Assembly: GCA_023079485.1 (NCBI GenBank)
Contig: CM041090.1
Span: forward strand, 36,172,874 to 36,236,873
Length of the DNA stretch: 64,000 bases
DNA from: Archilochus colubris
Taxonomy: Eukaryota; Chordata; Aves; Apodiformes; Trochilidae
Direction of reading: 5' to 3'
Notes under the pieces: generated by a model
What the model was told of the DNA's origin: nothing
Database searches by the model: none
Seen by the model: only the letters and a program-made list of their open reading frames with translations
Position numbers and translations under genes: made by a program
Shown here: in pieces, positions 13,936 to 25,849 of the stretch
Position numbering within the stretch: the first letter of the stretch is position 1
Layout: each line of letters starts with the position of its first letter

Positions 13936-14329
13936 CTTGAAAATATTTGGCATATTTGAATAATATCTGCTTGCATGTTCGTGATCCCTTCCATTTATAT
14001 GGAGCTACTCTTTAGATACAGGATGTCATCACCAGCTCTTCTGGGAGGAGGTAACTCTCACTAGACTTGGCTCTCCTCAGGAACCCTGACCACCCCAGGA
14101 TTAAAGATGGAGAGCATGGCAGGGGAATAGTTGGTGGGTGTTTAAAGACCCAGAGATTGAATTTATAGCCTTCACAAACACGATTTCTTAAGAAAAAAGC
14201 AAATTACTAGATTTCTGGAAGACAGTTTAAGCTGTAAATAGATAGGAGCATGAATTCCTGCCTAAGGACTAATAATGTGAAATCAAAGGAAAATGTTAGC
14301 ACGACATCAACAGGAACTTAACAACAAAA

Positions 14330-14485
14330 CTCACTGGACCTCAAAATAGGTTCCCAAGGGAACTGGTGGAAACTCCCACTGCTTGGAACATATGAATACA
14401 GAAAGGGCAAAGCACAAGAAAAATTCACAGTATGGAGTGATCCTGTCTAAGAAGAACAGGCTAAGATGATTTAGTAGGTTAGAGT
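14330..14485 (+). mobile_element. Possible ancient CR1 remnant
   Basis: The stretch with GTTCCCAAGGGAACTGGTGG, AAACTCCCACTGCTTGGAAC and later AAGATGATTTAGTAGGTTA resembles the CR1 segment just before its 3' end, where [12 protein letters not shown] is encoded. Divergence is high and edges are unclear. Confidence 0.4.
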
Positions 14486-14854
14486 AAGTTCTTAGACTCT
14501 TGCAAACCTGTAAAGCTTGAGAGGCTGCTTCGCATAACAGAATCGTTCAGTGTTCTGAGCGTAGAGAACAGGGGGAAAAATGCTCCCACTCTTTCCCCCC
14601 CAAATAGCTGTCTCTGCTGACTAGGTACAACAGCTTTCCAGCCCCTGGCAGCAGTACAATACAGATCCAGTCTCACTCAGAGTGACCAAACTGACCTGTA
14701 CAGCAAAAATCCACCTACGCAAGATCCCGTCTTCTCGTTATTTTTCTGTAGTTACCACTCCGTTCTGGTTTTCCTGCATTAAATACTGCATTGACAACAC
14801 TTTGGAAGGAGAAATAAAACAATAACAATTAAAAAAAAAATATTAAAAATACCC

Positions 14855-15160
14855 CAAACTTGTCTAAAGGTATCTAAAGGGTGGGTGCAAGGAAGATGGA
14901 GCCAGACTCTTCTCAGTAGTTCCCAGTGACAGGACAAGGGGCACCATGCACAAGCTGGAATACAGGAAGTGACAAGGGTGACAGAGCACTGGAACAGCTG
15001 CCCAGGGTGGTTGTGGAGTCCCCTTCCTCTGGAGATATTAAAAACCTTCCTGGATGAAGTCCTGAGTATGTGCTCTATGTGACCCTGCTTTAGTGGGAGA
15101 GTTGGACTAGATGATCTCTAAAAGGTCCCTTCCAACTCTGACAGTTCTGAAATTCTGTGA
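14855..15160 (+). mobile_element. CR1 LINE 3' end
   Basis: The run from TATCTAAAGGGTGGGTGCAA through GAACAGCTGCCCAGGGTGG, GGATGAAGTCCTGAGTATG and GTTGGACTAGATGATCTC to AAATTCTGTGA is the typical CR1 ORF2 end and 3' UTR. It ends at the octamer ATTCTGTG. A purine-rich then A/C-rich tract follows directly. Confidence 0.9.
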
Positions 15161-15161
15161 G

Positions 15162-15360
15162 GGAAAAAAAGGAAAAGAACGAAACGAAGGCAAAAAGGGG
15201 AAAAAAAAAGAGGGGAGACGGAAAAAGAAGTCAAACATCACACACACAAACCCCCCCAAACCAAACAAAAAAACCGAAAGAAATCCTACCAAAAAACAAA
15301 CAAAAACACAATTAAAACCCAAACAACACCAAAACCAACACATAACAATAAAACTCAAAA
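15162..15360 (+). repeat. Purine-rich then A/C-rich tract after a CR1 3' end
   Basis: From 15162 to about 15232 the plus strand is almost pure A and G; from about 15236 to 15360 it is A and C (CACACA, AAACC, AACAC). The two frames crossing it are low-complexity artefacts. Confidence 0.85.
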
Positions 15361-15730
15361 CTCTGACCAGCACTGAGAAATTTTGCCCATAAGGAAATCT
15401 CTAGATAACAACTTCCCTTGGTCTTCTAGCAAATCCACTTGCTTCTAAGTGAGCCAGTAGAGATGATTTTAGGTAAGCACAATTACAGTTTCCTGTTCTT
15501 TATGTGCTAAACCTCAAAGATCAATTACAACAGGGTTTTTTCTATGCAGTTTGACTCCAAGATAGGACATGAGATCATCCATTGAACATACATATCCAAG
15601 ACTAAGTGCATTATTAATTCATTTTCCCCTAGGTAATATGGCATGGAGAAAAATAGCTACCAGAGCACATACTGACTAAAGACTTAAACAGAAATCAGTA
15701 GATTTATGTGATGATTGCTATGCAGCAACC

Positions 15731-15797
15731 TAATGGATCTCATTAAAGGAGACATGGATTCTTCTCCCCTGATACTACCACTGCTCCTACACATTAG
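15731..15797 (+). repeat. Dispersed repeat, copy A
   Basis: The segment around GATCTCATTAAAGGAGACAT and GGATTCTTCTCCCCTGATAC shares about 60 bp, roughly 80 percent by eye, with 23922-23988. The flanks do not match. It is presumably a fragment of an interspersed element I cannot name. Confidence 0.6.
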
Positions 15798-17671
15798 ATG
15801 CTGATGTTCAACACAGGAAAGAAAATTGATTGCAACATATCCCATAAATAGTTCTAGCACCAGTTGTGGTAATGATGTATCTGAATTTAATATAGTCTGA
15901 GTCTGAGTGCAAACAGGTCTCAAATTTATAGCATTTCCCTGATTAATGACAGTGTTTGGAAAATTTCCTTTTACAAATAAGTTAGCTCTAAAGCACTACC
16001 TGCCTCAGACTTTTAATTAGACAGGTGATGTAAAAACACCTATATGAGTTTTTACTGTTGTCCTCTTTGACTTTGTGGTGCTGCAATCAAGGAAGGAACC
16101 CTAAGGAATACTTAACATCAGCATCATCTTGAACCTAACATATTACTTTGGTAGAGTCCATAGAGGAAATTCTATTCATTGACCTCTTTTAAGATCCACA
16201 AGAATAAACACTTCCATCAGCTGCCTGCCTCAGACCTGTTTATACTCCTCACTGAAGGCCTAAGTTCTACTGGTACATTAATCAACCTCTGGGGCTACAG
16301 AACACTTATAATTTGGACCTTTCTGCTTCTGACCTTTGGTATTTTACTCCGGAGTGTGAGGAAAAGCAGCCAGGCAGATGAAATTCTGATCTAGCTTTGT
16401 GCAAAATCACCTTACATCCACATATCCACAGCCCTGGCAGCTACAACAGAAATTCCCTGTATCATCAAATGCCATCCTGCTACATGACTGTGTAACAAGA
16501 ACTATAGGTACCACTTTTGTTTATTCTAGCTTCAGTTACCATAAGCATTCAGCTCCTATGGAAAGCCATGCTCCTGTAGATGGAAGCTGAACTTGACACA
16601 TTAGAACATTTCTGAGGGCCCCAAATTACTTGTGGTTTTAGTGTCTGGTAACTGTGCCTCTTATCATTTTGAAATCACAGCACTCAAACTTCAACAACAT
16701 TTTGTTCCAAGTGGCTGTTATTATGTTGTCTCCCTTTTATGCTTTCCACAGACTAAATCAGGAATAGATATCTGACATAAGGATCCCTCACAGCTTAATA
16801 GTGAATGCATACGTCTTGAAGAGCTGGAAAACCACCCACGATTCTCCACATTGAACCACAAAAGCAACTGGCAGTCCTTCACTTCTGCTGCAAGATGCAG
16901 AAGAGACAAATCACTCCAAATGTACTCTTTGAAGAACTCAATTTTTGTTTCCATGTCACTGCTTACACTGCCTTATGCGCATCTTGATCTTCTGCTGAAG
17001 TTTCCTTAGGATTATATTTGGTATTTATCATGTCGCTGTAATCCTACATCTTGACTTTTCTGGCACGACAAATCAACGTTTCTCAGAAATTCAAAACAAC
17101 CTCAAACCTTTTTTTTTTTTTTTCTTGTGTCAAAGACTTGATCGAGTTCCCTTTTCTTCTTAACGCTGGTATCAAACTGCAGTGATCTCAGAAGGAAATT
17201 CGTTGTATATGTCAGATCAAAAAGTAAAGAAAAGAGTTCAGGGAAAATGAAACTACCCACACATACAGCAGGAAAGCTGTCTAATCAGTGGCAAAAAGAA
17301 TACATGAGCACCACAGTAATCCTTAAAAAAAAAAAACCCCGTGATTTCTGTTCCCAGTTCTTCAGGATCTGAAATAGGATTCAGGGTAACCTTGACGAGA
17401 CCACCTAACATCCATGCAAGGTAGACTCACAGTGATCTACCAGATTTCTAACAACTTTATTTTGACCAAAGCTACAGCTACCCATTCACTCAAGAAAGAA
17501 GCTGGCAGCAAGCAAGAGTTAACTTACTATAAGGCCAGCTGGAATAACACAGACCACTCAGACAACAAACGTCACCTCACAAGCACCCTGGATTTGTTCC
17601 AAAAATCACTTGAAAAGTGGTATTCTTTTTTAATGTGCTCAAGGACTGATTCAGCTTACACCAGAAACAGT

Positions 17672-17700
17672 ATTTTTTTTTCTTTTCTTTTTCTTTTTTT
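17672..17700 (+). repeat. T-rich tract
   Basis: T runs broken by single C (T9 C T4 C T5 C T7). Confidence 0.9.
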
Positions 17701-18523
17701 GAGCATGCTAGGAACCATAATTTCCTAATATACTTTGGGATGATTTTGAATATTCCCACAGTGTACCTAAGCAAGCCTGTAAATTAGCTTCCTTTTAAGT
17801 TTATAAAGATCTCATGCAGCTAAATTTCCCCACTTCTCACTTTCCAAAAGAGAGAAGCTTTTAGATACAGAAACATATTTTTAAGGTGGTAAGGTGCAAA
17901 GCTATTTACCCACATTAGTACTGCTTTGAAAGCACTTAAAATATTTCAGCTGACTTTCAATAATTTTTAATATTTCTAGCTATTTCTCTGAGCTCACAGA
18001 GCTTTCACGGCTAGGGAAGTAAGCAAACACCTTCTTGGATTTGGCAAACTGCACAGGGCTCAGAATACTAAGGCAACCTCTGCAAAATCTTCCTTATTTA
18101 CAGATGCCAATTTGCTGATGATAGGAAGATAGCCTATCTTCAAAAATGAGGATTAATTTAGACTAGCAAATAGTGGGGATTCTTCTCCCACTTAAAATGG
18201 AGGCTGGAAGCTAGAGAGGAGTGAATGATAAACTGGGAGCTATTACTGATTTACCCCTTTTTATGAAAAGTTGGCTTCCCTCTTCACTCCCCAGCAGCCC
18301 AAGGACAAGAAGCAGGGCAGAACAAACAAAAATCTCAGCCTAAAAACTAGGTACAACTGGGAGCAGCTGGGGCTGTGTTTTTCATCACTTTTATTTTGTA
18401 AAAGCACCTCCCTAATCATCTAGAGATTAGAAGAAATTTCCTTTCCTCTTTTATAAGAGAACAGGTAAGCTATCATTTGATGAAGTTACAAGAGTCAGTT
18501 GAAAGAGGAAATCCAACCTTCCC

Positions 18524-18549
18524 CCATCCATCCATCCATCCATCCATCC
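18524..18549 (+). repeat. (CCAT)n microsatellite, about 6.5 units
   Basis: Uninterrupted CCAT units, a likely length-polymorphic site. Confidence 0.95.
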
Positions 18550-21500
18550 CACCACCACTCCTTGCACCAGCTTCCAAGGACTCTTCAGATTTTGTGCAGA
18601 GCAGCAAACCAAGAGCAAAAAAAGAAAAATCAGTTTTCTGCAGGCATCAGCCAGAGCAAGATAAAGAAGTGAGACAAGCACTGGCAAGAAGTACATCAGC
18701 AAGCCTTGGGAACAGTTCATCAGTAACGTGCAACTCCTATGATTTGCCTAAGAGTTTGGAAGCAGGAGTTTACAGCTGTCCATGTACTCCCTCAAAAGAT
18801 GCAGTATACACATTCCAGAAGAAAAATCCATTTCCTAACATGACTTAGAAAGTGTCTTTTATCATGGATAAAGCAACCGTTCAAGCTTATACATGTATGC
18901 AAGCAAGCCCAAAGGAAGAAAAAAAAGCCTTTCTGCATCAAATTGCTCCACAAGCTCCTAAAAATAAGTACCAAGATGACTACTAAGGATGAACACCCAT
19001 GCTTAGTACCTATGCTACTCCATGACAGTGTGGCAGGAGATTCTGCAGTGTTTATATCTCCCCCTTTTAGGCAAGATAATACAAAGCTTTCTAAAAAGGA
19101 CCAATATTAGATGGCTGTGTCTTATACGGCAATTTACAAGCACAGGACACAAGTGACCTTTGAGTTCAGTTCTATACTCCTATTAAAAACAAATAAACAA
19201 ACCTAAAAGACCCAAAAACAACCCACAAAAAAAACCTGTCAGACCAGATCTAACAACCAGTGTCTGGAGAACAATCCATTCTCAGAAATTCATCCTAAAT
19301 GGCCTATAAAGCAAAGTGCAACTACTGCACCTTCCTTATACAATTCCCTTTGTAGTAATACTCAGCTCATTAATCCTCCTGTAAAAAATGTGCTTTCCAC
19401 AAATATTGATTTACAATAGCAATCAAATAGCATATCTATGATACAACGTAAATACTATTCATATGCATTCTGTCTAATGAATGGCAGTCACACAGAAGGA
19501 CACGTGTGTTTAATTCCTGTCCAAGAACCCAGCTTTATATATACCCCCAGGAACTAGAACTATGATCCTAAACCACTTTCTTAATATCCATTTTATAATA
19601 TACTCCCTGAAAGTACTATGAAACAACTCTGTGGGTTTAAAGCACATAAAAGAAGATTATACTGCTTTGTTCTAAAAATCCCATTTCTAATTGATTTTAT
19701 TAAAAAAATTTTTTATATACTAATTAGCATAATTTCTTAGAGAATCGCATATTTGAATATAATTAGCCACTTGTTTTGCTGCACTCAGTGCTAATGTCCT
19801 TTTAAGAAAACACCATTTTTGATTTTCCTGTTGCTCAAACTTAAGAGAAGCCTCTTTGGGTTGAAAACGCGGGAATCCTCTGAACTGACTTTAAACAGCT
19901 AAGCTATCAATTACTTTTTTCACTTAATTTATTCCGTGTTTGTTTGGGATAGCTTTGTTACAACAGCATGAAGGCTTTGAGTCTAGATGATTAAAGCCAG
20001 ACTTCTAGGTACACATTTGGAATCCCAAGCAATAGTGCCAAGCAAACACAGCTCCCGCTGACACCCAGAGTAGGTCTAAACAGCATAGCTCAAAAACAGG
20101 TCAAAACAACTCAAAAGCTTGCTGAACCCAGATCCTGCCACACTCCTGGCAGTCCTTATCCACACTGGAGCATGGGTTTGAGGAGACCGTGCTGGGCTTC
20201 TGTCTCTCTGTTGCTTGCACACAATTTCTATAGCAAATTCCCTGTGTAGGAAACAATATGATTTCTGTTACATTCCCAGTGTAGGAATGACAGCAGGAAA
20301 ATGACAGCAATATTAGTGCCTTCAGGAGACTTACGCATTTAACAATTCTTCCTCCCCCCTCCTGCAATTAAACTTCCATCATTTCTACCTATGTGGTTGG
20401 TGGTACTTAGGTTTAGTCTGTGCAGACCAGTACTTGGCTGTCCTTACTGTTCACACTGATTCAATTGAGTATTCGATTATTCAGTATCCAATTATTGGAT
20501 GGGGGGGTCGGGGGGTTCGGAAGAAATCTTAAAAGAATAGTTAGCAACTTTAAACTCATTATTTCCCACTTCAGAATTTCTCCAGAAATAGCCAGTTCTG
20601 CAAAGCCTTAGGAAAAAAAGCAACTTTACAACTCTAATTACAGTACAACTGTAGGGAGAAAAGAATAATTTTATTTTATATTCATGACCTTAAGGTTTTT
20701 CTAAGTAAGATGAAGAACATTATAACTACTGAAGATATAAAAAGAAGCTGTATATAGGAGCTTGGATTTATTTTTTTTTCATAGGAGCCTCTTTCTAAAG
20801 CAGGCTGGATTTCTTGCCCTTCAGAACTCATGAAATTAAAAGTCACTCAGGAAACAAGTTATGTTCATCTTGTTAAGACACCACTCTATTCTTACACCTG
20901 CATGTTATCCTCCCTCATGACCTAAGGAGAACCTTCATGAACTCAGTGCCCAAGCAGGAATCACAGAGGCTACATCCCCGGAATGGTCCCACTCACCCAG
21001 CTCTCAACTTCCTATATACCATTCCTATCCTATGTGTGGGAATTTCACTGTGAGCAGCTAGGAGAAGAGTAAACCCACAATTTTGAGGAAAAGCTCTACT
21101 TTAAAGACATTATTAATGAAATCAATTCTCTTACCACTCCTCCCATGAAATTACAGTTGAGTAACTATGACAATGGCAGAATTTAAGCTTATTTTCAGTG
21201 TTGTAAGCAGTGTGTAACAGCACCACCTGGTGATCTCAGCAGCACAGTATTTTTAAGGCATCCACTAAGCTAAGGCATATTAATCAGCATGGAACATATT
21301 TTAATCCTGGATGTGCACAGTTTGGAATTCTTTTCAGTAAAAAATGCATGCAATTTGTATCAGTGAATAGTAACATTTTGTGATTCTGATCATAAATTAA
21401 GCAAGTCCTCAAAGCCAGCATCTATTGGTAAGTGGGGAAAGCTTTTGACACAGCAAAAGGCAGCTTAGTAAAATTCAAGAAGTGCTTCAAATGTTTTAAC

Positions 21501-22720
21501 TTGGTAGGTTAATGACCTGTTTGTTTAAAGATTTGGTTTATAGTTCATACAGATGAAAGGTCACCTCAGAATCAGAAACAGTCAAGCCTCAGCTTTTAAA
21601 ATCACCTGGAAAAAAATCAAACTGGATGTCATACACGCTGCATATTCTGAATTAATATATAAACAGAATTATCATTTTGGTCCTAATGCATTTAGAACTT
21701 TACTGCTGTTCCAGCAAAGCACTGAGGAACATCTAATGCACTTTGCTGCAAAAATCCTTAAGGATCCTGAAATGAAATAGTACTCCCTAAAGATGCTGCG
21801 AGTGACAAGAATTCTATTAGAGTTGAGCATTTCTTCTTCATCACTCTTTAAATTGCAACTAAATTAGCACAGCCTGCACACTCCAGGGTGTGTGCTGGGA
21901 GGAGGGAAGGGGAGAGAACTGAAGATATAAAGGCCTGAGGCACTTCAAGCAGAGAGCATCCATCTGCTAGCAGCAGTCAATGAACAGAACATTTCTAAAA
22001 AGCTTCCCACACATATTAAGTCAAGCCAAAAAGAACAGAAAACACCTTCCTTCACTCTGACTGTGCAGGACTGAGCGTAACAGGACAGTGGGTTATAGGT
22101 TATAAATACATGTTTGAAAAAAAATGAAACCTGAAAGAGTCGCAGTGGGGTCCTGCATTCAGCCTCTCCTTCTGCAAAGCTGATTTAAGAGGCTCCTGCT
22201 CATCTCTATGGCATCCATTCCCTCTCCCACGCTGTGGTGGTATGTGGGGGAGTGAAATGATCAAAGGGAAATACAAAAATTTAAAAAAAAAAAAAGCATT
22301 GGTTCTTTTTATTTTTTTTTTTAATTTGCTTGCAAACCCAGATCTTTTCACTGCCCCAGTAAATGGAAGCATTGCCTAAAGTAAGGCTGAACACATTTGG
22401 AAGAGGGGAATGGGAGAGAGAAGCTGAAGGATGGGAAAGGCAGGGATGAAACCAGCTTTGCTGTTAGAGATGCTTATCATGGAACTGGACTCCTCCAGAG
22501 CTGCAACTCTAAGTGATGAAGGCCTCTGATGGCAACACCACTCCAAGAATTCCCAGCCCTTTACACAATATCTGATTCCCACCCATGCAGCACACCAGCT
22601 CTCCAGCCTCCCACAGCTACCTGTCAGCAGCACAGCAATCATCCAGGTTCAAAACAACTTGTCTGTGTGTGCAGAATTGTTCTGGCTCACGGTGGGGCTG
22701 GGGTTTGTTTTTCTGAAGGC

Positions 22721-22757
22721 TTTGTTTGTTAGTTGGCTTGTTTGTTTGTTTTTGGAG
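22721..22757 (+). repeat. (TTTG)n-like tract
   Basis: GTTTGTTAGTTGGCTTG followed by four TTTG-type units. This is the opposite strand bias to the other simple tracts in intron 2. Confidence 0.85.
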
Positions 22758-23921
22758 CAGGTTCCCACCCTTGGATTTTGAACCACAGAGCATGCAAAAT
22801 GACATAAATGCTTCAAAACTCACGTTTAAACATTTAAAAGATGGTCCTACAGCATGTAAGTTCTATACATATTTTCTCTTAAAAATCAGTTAAACCAAAG
22901 CGATGTTACCTGAGGTATAATTTAAGCTTGTCTAACAACCTTCCAAAGCTCAAGTGGTGTAATACAGAGCTTGCTAGAAGAGGAAGATTACTAGCACAGA
23001 ATTTTATAGAAATCAGTAGAGGGGTAGGAAGGAGGAGAAGCAGTTCCCTGTTTTCTGTCACACTGTACAAGGAGCATAGACCTATTAATATGCAAGTTCA
23101 TCTCCTTCTGAATGGTAATGTAAAAAGCAAATGTTTTAAAAAACATTAGCCTGCTAGGTAAACTGTGTTTAAGTGAAGAGTTACACTCAAGAGAAATGAC
23201 AGGTTCCAATTATCTACACAAGGCTATAGGGAGATAAATCTCTGTCAGTGAATTGCACAAATGTGATATATATTGTCCTATTCCATGTCACAAAAATTTG
23301 TCAGTTAACAAGGAAAAATGTTAAGATACAAGAGCCAAAACTTCAATATCCAAGCAAGAAATTTGACAAGCATGAAGAATTTTAGAAGGCATTTCTTCTT
23401 ATATTTGTCAAAATGGAGCAGAGATTTGTGCTTCCCTGGCACAACACTTTCCCTGCCCACAGCCAACTAATAAACTGAGAGACAGAGCAGACAGGAGAGG
23501 AGACAGAGCAAAGGAATCATGAAAGACTCCTTTAACTCCAGAGTCACAAACAGCCCAATTCAAAGTCACTGAACACACAAATCTTTTTTGTTACTAGTTG
23601 TGACAACAGAAGTCATCTGTTAACTCATTTGATGAAGACTTTGATTTTTTTCTTTAATTTTTCAACTTGAAGGGCAATCCTCAAAATTGAAAGTAGCAAA
23701 AGAGGTCATTTTGAGTCTACATAAAGACTGTCCAAACAACTCCAAGGCATTTTAGAAGTGCCTTTTCTAGCTAAGCAAACACAGGAACAGAAGAAGGAAG
23801 ATCAGCAAATTTTGATTCATTTCAACCAAGTGGGATTCTGTACTTAAAGTTTTAACATGTCCATCCTACCATTTTGTTACCTGTTATGTAAGGATCTCTG
23901 ACCTTCTTCATTAGAAACATA

Positions 23922-23988
23922 ACAGATCTCATTAAAGCATACATGGATTTTTCTCCTTGATACTGCCATTTTACTGCATCACTAGCAG
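23922..23988 (+). repeat. Dispersed repeat, copy B
   Basis: The segment around GATCTCATTAAAGCATACAT and GGATTTTTCTCCTTGATACT is the counterpart of 15731-15797, in the same orientation about 8.2 kb away. Confidence 0.6.
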
Positions 23989-25849
23989 AGAAGGGTCTTT
24001 CAATCATCATTCCCTAAAAACCTCACAAAGATGGCCAAGGCTTAAGAGAATAAAAATTCTCAAATCTGAATTCAATTAGGAAATAATTAATCAATGCATA
24101 ATCATAGGTTGTCCCAGACCAGCCGGTAAACTTTACTGGTCTTTTAACAAAGATAACTGGAGATCATGAAGCACAGGATCTCATCAGCCACCTGAAAGAG
24201 ATACTCCATGTGCTGGAGGAAAGTACCAGTACCACCAGTACCAGAAGGATCCCAGCTTCCTCAGATGCCTCTGAATCAAACACCATGGGTCTCCCAGAGT
24301 AATAAGGAAACAGGCAAGGAAATACATTCTTCTGCTTTTATCCAAATTCTTGGAATAACTTATGCTGGCTAAAAAGTGGGTTTTCTACCTCTGGGGGTTT
24401 TTCTGTTTGTTTTTCTTAAATAAGTGATTTGCCTGTCTCCAACTCCTTGCTGATTAGTGCAGCTGCCTGCAAACCCTGAAAGCTTAAGCTCTGAGAAATG
24501 TGTGCAAAGTACCAAGATATCCTGAAGGGACTCCAGTATCTGAACTGCAGCTTATGCTTCTGTGACTTGGTAGAGCCTGCGTCAAAGTACCAGGAAAGCC
24601 TAAAACTACCAACATTCAAGCAAGACTCGGAAGAAAAGAGGTCCAGGAAAATGGAACACAAACATGACAGCCTGGGAACATCAGAAAGGCTCCCCACTGA
24701 ACCGCTGTGTGATACATAACAGTGATCACAAACGTAAAATGGCAAACAGGGTAGGAAAATAATTGATTAAGAAGTTGAGGTACCAAAGATTTAACATTCC
24801 AGGTCACAACTTCACTGTTTTCCTGGCTCTGGAGCATGCTCTGCTCACAAAGGAAAAGTAGCAATAGTGCAAGAAACAGATACATGTTACAGGTAGGACA
24901 CATCCATGTTTTAGCAGACGCTGGAAAGGATGGATGTACAAAACAGGAGGGAGAGCTGGGAGTAGCCTCAAAGGGAGGAAGCTTGAACTTGTTAACAAGC
25001 AGAAGGGCAGAGCACTAGGACACAACTGCAAAATTAAGTTTTGGCCATATTAAGTTTGTGTCAAAAAGGAGAAACATAAGCAGACACTAAAGCCTAGGAT
25101 TCATCACCCTTATCTTCAGAAACCAGCATCTGAGCTTAGTCAATCTAGACTTCCTTTCAGTGAGTGAAGAGAAACAGACACTTAAGACTGAGTCATTGAA
25201 CTTCCTTTCAGATTAACTTAATCACACCCTAAATCTGTCTGCCTCTTTGTAGAGACCTTGAGAGGAGTTCAGGATGATGAGCTCACCCAGACATCTAAAC
25301 TTTGCCAGCTGAATCCCACCCTAACTCAAGTCATGACATGGGACTAGATGGAAGTGGTATGCTGGGAATAAAGCATAAAGTTGCATTTGAAACAAGGACA
25401 AAAACCATAACGAAACACATCCACACACAAAAAACATGTAAGATCACCCTAAATGAAAAGGGGAAGATGCTCTTTATCCTCCTTCAATGAGAAATGGAGA
25501 AAGTTAACAGATCAAATGGAAATATGAGGGAAATGAATGAGACAGAAGTTGCTAATGATAACAAAGGACTCATAAGGGACAAGGCAGTAAAGAGATTAAA
25601 GAGGGTAAAACTGAAGCAATGGTCTGGCTAGAAAAGGAAGTCTTTCAAAGCCCTAGGGAGTAAAGAAATTCAGAAGGATACAAGACAAAGCCAGAAAAGG
25701 AGAAGTTTAAGCAATGGTTAGTTTAGAAGACAGTAAGAGAAAACCCAATAAAGGTAGAGATGAGAGGATTAGGATTAGTTTCTATCCCAACAGAAATGAA
25801 AGCAAGAAGGACCAAAAAAATGGAAGAGAGACTAGACTGGAAGTTTCAT

